From positions 1 to 5,630 of the forward strand of contig DAINMX010000330.1 of NCBI GenBank assembly GCA_036736205.1: a DNA stretch of 5,630 bases. The letters are read 5' to 3'. Shown one piece after another: positions 5,562 to 5,630 of this stretch. How positions within the stretch are numbered: the first letter of the stretch is position 1; the number at the start of each line of letters is the position of its first letter. The notes under the pieces are model-generated. The model was not told where the DNA came from and ran no database searches. It saw only the letters and a program-made list of their open reading frames with translations. The stretch comes from XYA12-FULL-58-9 sp001798605 (GTDB lineage: Bacteria; Myxococcota; XYA12-FULL-58-9). A program made the position numbers and the translations under genes.

Positions 5562-5565
5562 CTCC
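5562..5565 (-). promoter_or_regulatory. Ribosome binding site deciding the start of the small membrane protein
   Basis: GGAG (within CTGGAG) lies 5 nt before the ATG at 5556 on the minus strand. The alternative ATG at 5589 is preceded by ACAAGCCAACGCGC without a comparable site. Confidence 0.55.
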
Positions 5566-5577
5566 AGATGTCGCCGC

Positions 5578-5606
5578 ATTGTTGAGCATGCGCGTTGGCT
5601 TGTAAA
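5578..5606 (-). promoter_or_regulatory. Candidate promoter of the three-gene envelope operon
   Basis: On the minus strand TTTACA (5601-5606) is followed after 17 nt by AACAAT (5578-5583; 4 of 6 to TATAAT). Transcription would begin near 5571, leaving a leader of about 15 nt before 5556. The -35 hexamer is the same as in the candidate ffh promoter. The -10 box is mediocre, so this is tentative. Confidence 0.35.
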
Positions 5607-5630
5607 TGCCTTTCGTACTACACTCGCCTT

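Overview
The window looks like a chromosomal fragment, or metagenome-assembled scaffold, from a Gram-negative bacterium. All five supported protein genes lie on the minus strand. Two of them encode lipoproteins with clear lipoboxes, and ffh is about 100 residues longer than usual, with a very basic tail. Ffh style, the moderately high GC on the right side (about 60% in lines I sampled) and a large carboxypeptidase-regulatory/Ig-like surface lipoprotein suggest a deltaproteobacterial, myxobacteria-like or Bradymonadales-like lineage. That assignment is inference only.

Reading in the direction of transcription (right to left), the window opens with a short run of cell-envelope genes. A 189-residue multi-pass membrane protein (4987-5556) overlaps a Yip1-like five-helix membrane protein (4400-4990) by an ATGA junction. 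Twenty bases later comes a lipoprotein with a PDZ-like C-terminus (3396-4379). A candidate promoter sits just upstream of the first gene, so the three look like one transcription unit. A 119-bp spacer follows, holding a 29-bp tandem repeat and a candidate sigma70-type promoter. Next is ffh (1600-3276), encoding the signal recognition particle GTPase, which delivers nascent membrane proteins to the translocon.

Downstream of ffh there is no protein gene for about 300 bp. This stretch (1302-1599) holds three consecutive well-formed imperfect palindromes (1388-1421, 1428-1500, 1526-1561). They could be a structured RNA or a small non-autonomous repeat element. Next comes an exactly 100-base run of N. 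It is flanked on both sides by the same 55-bp sequence, the signature of two contigs sharing a de Bruijn k-mer, so the gap may be spurious and the contigs may simply overlap by 55 bp.

Beyond the gap, 1-1069 is the 5' part of a large lipoprotein gene that runs off the left edge. It has two carboxypeptidase-regulatory-like domains followed by bacterial Ig-like repeats. Its GC content (about 50% in sampled lines) is visibly lower than that of the right side. I found no tRNA, rRNA, CRISPR array or transposase gene. The window is mostly ordinary; the parts most worth a second look are the structured ffh-downstream spacer, the scaffold junction and the uncharacterised envelope gene trio.
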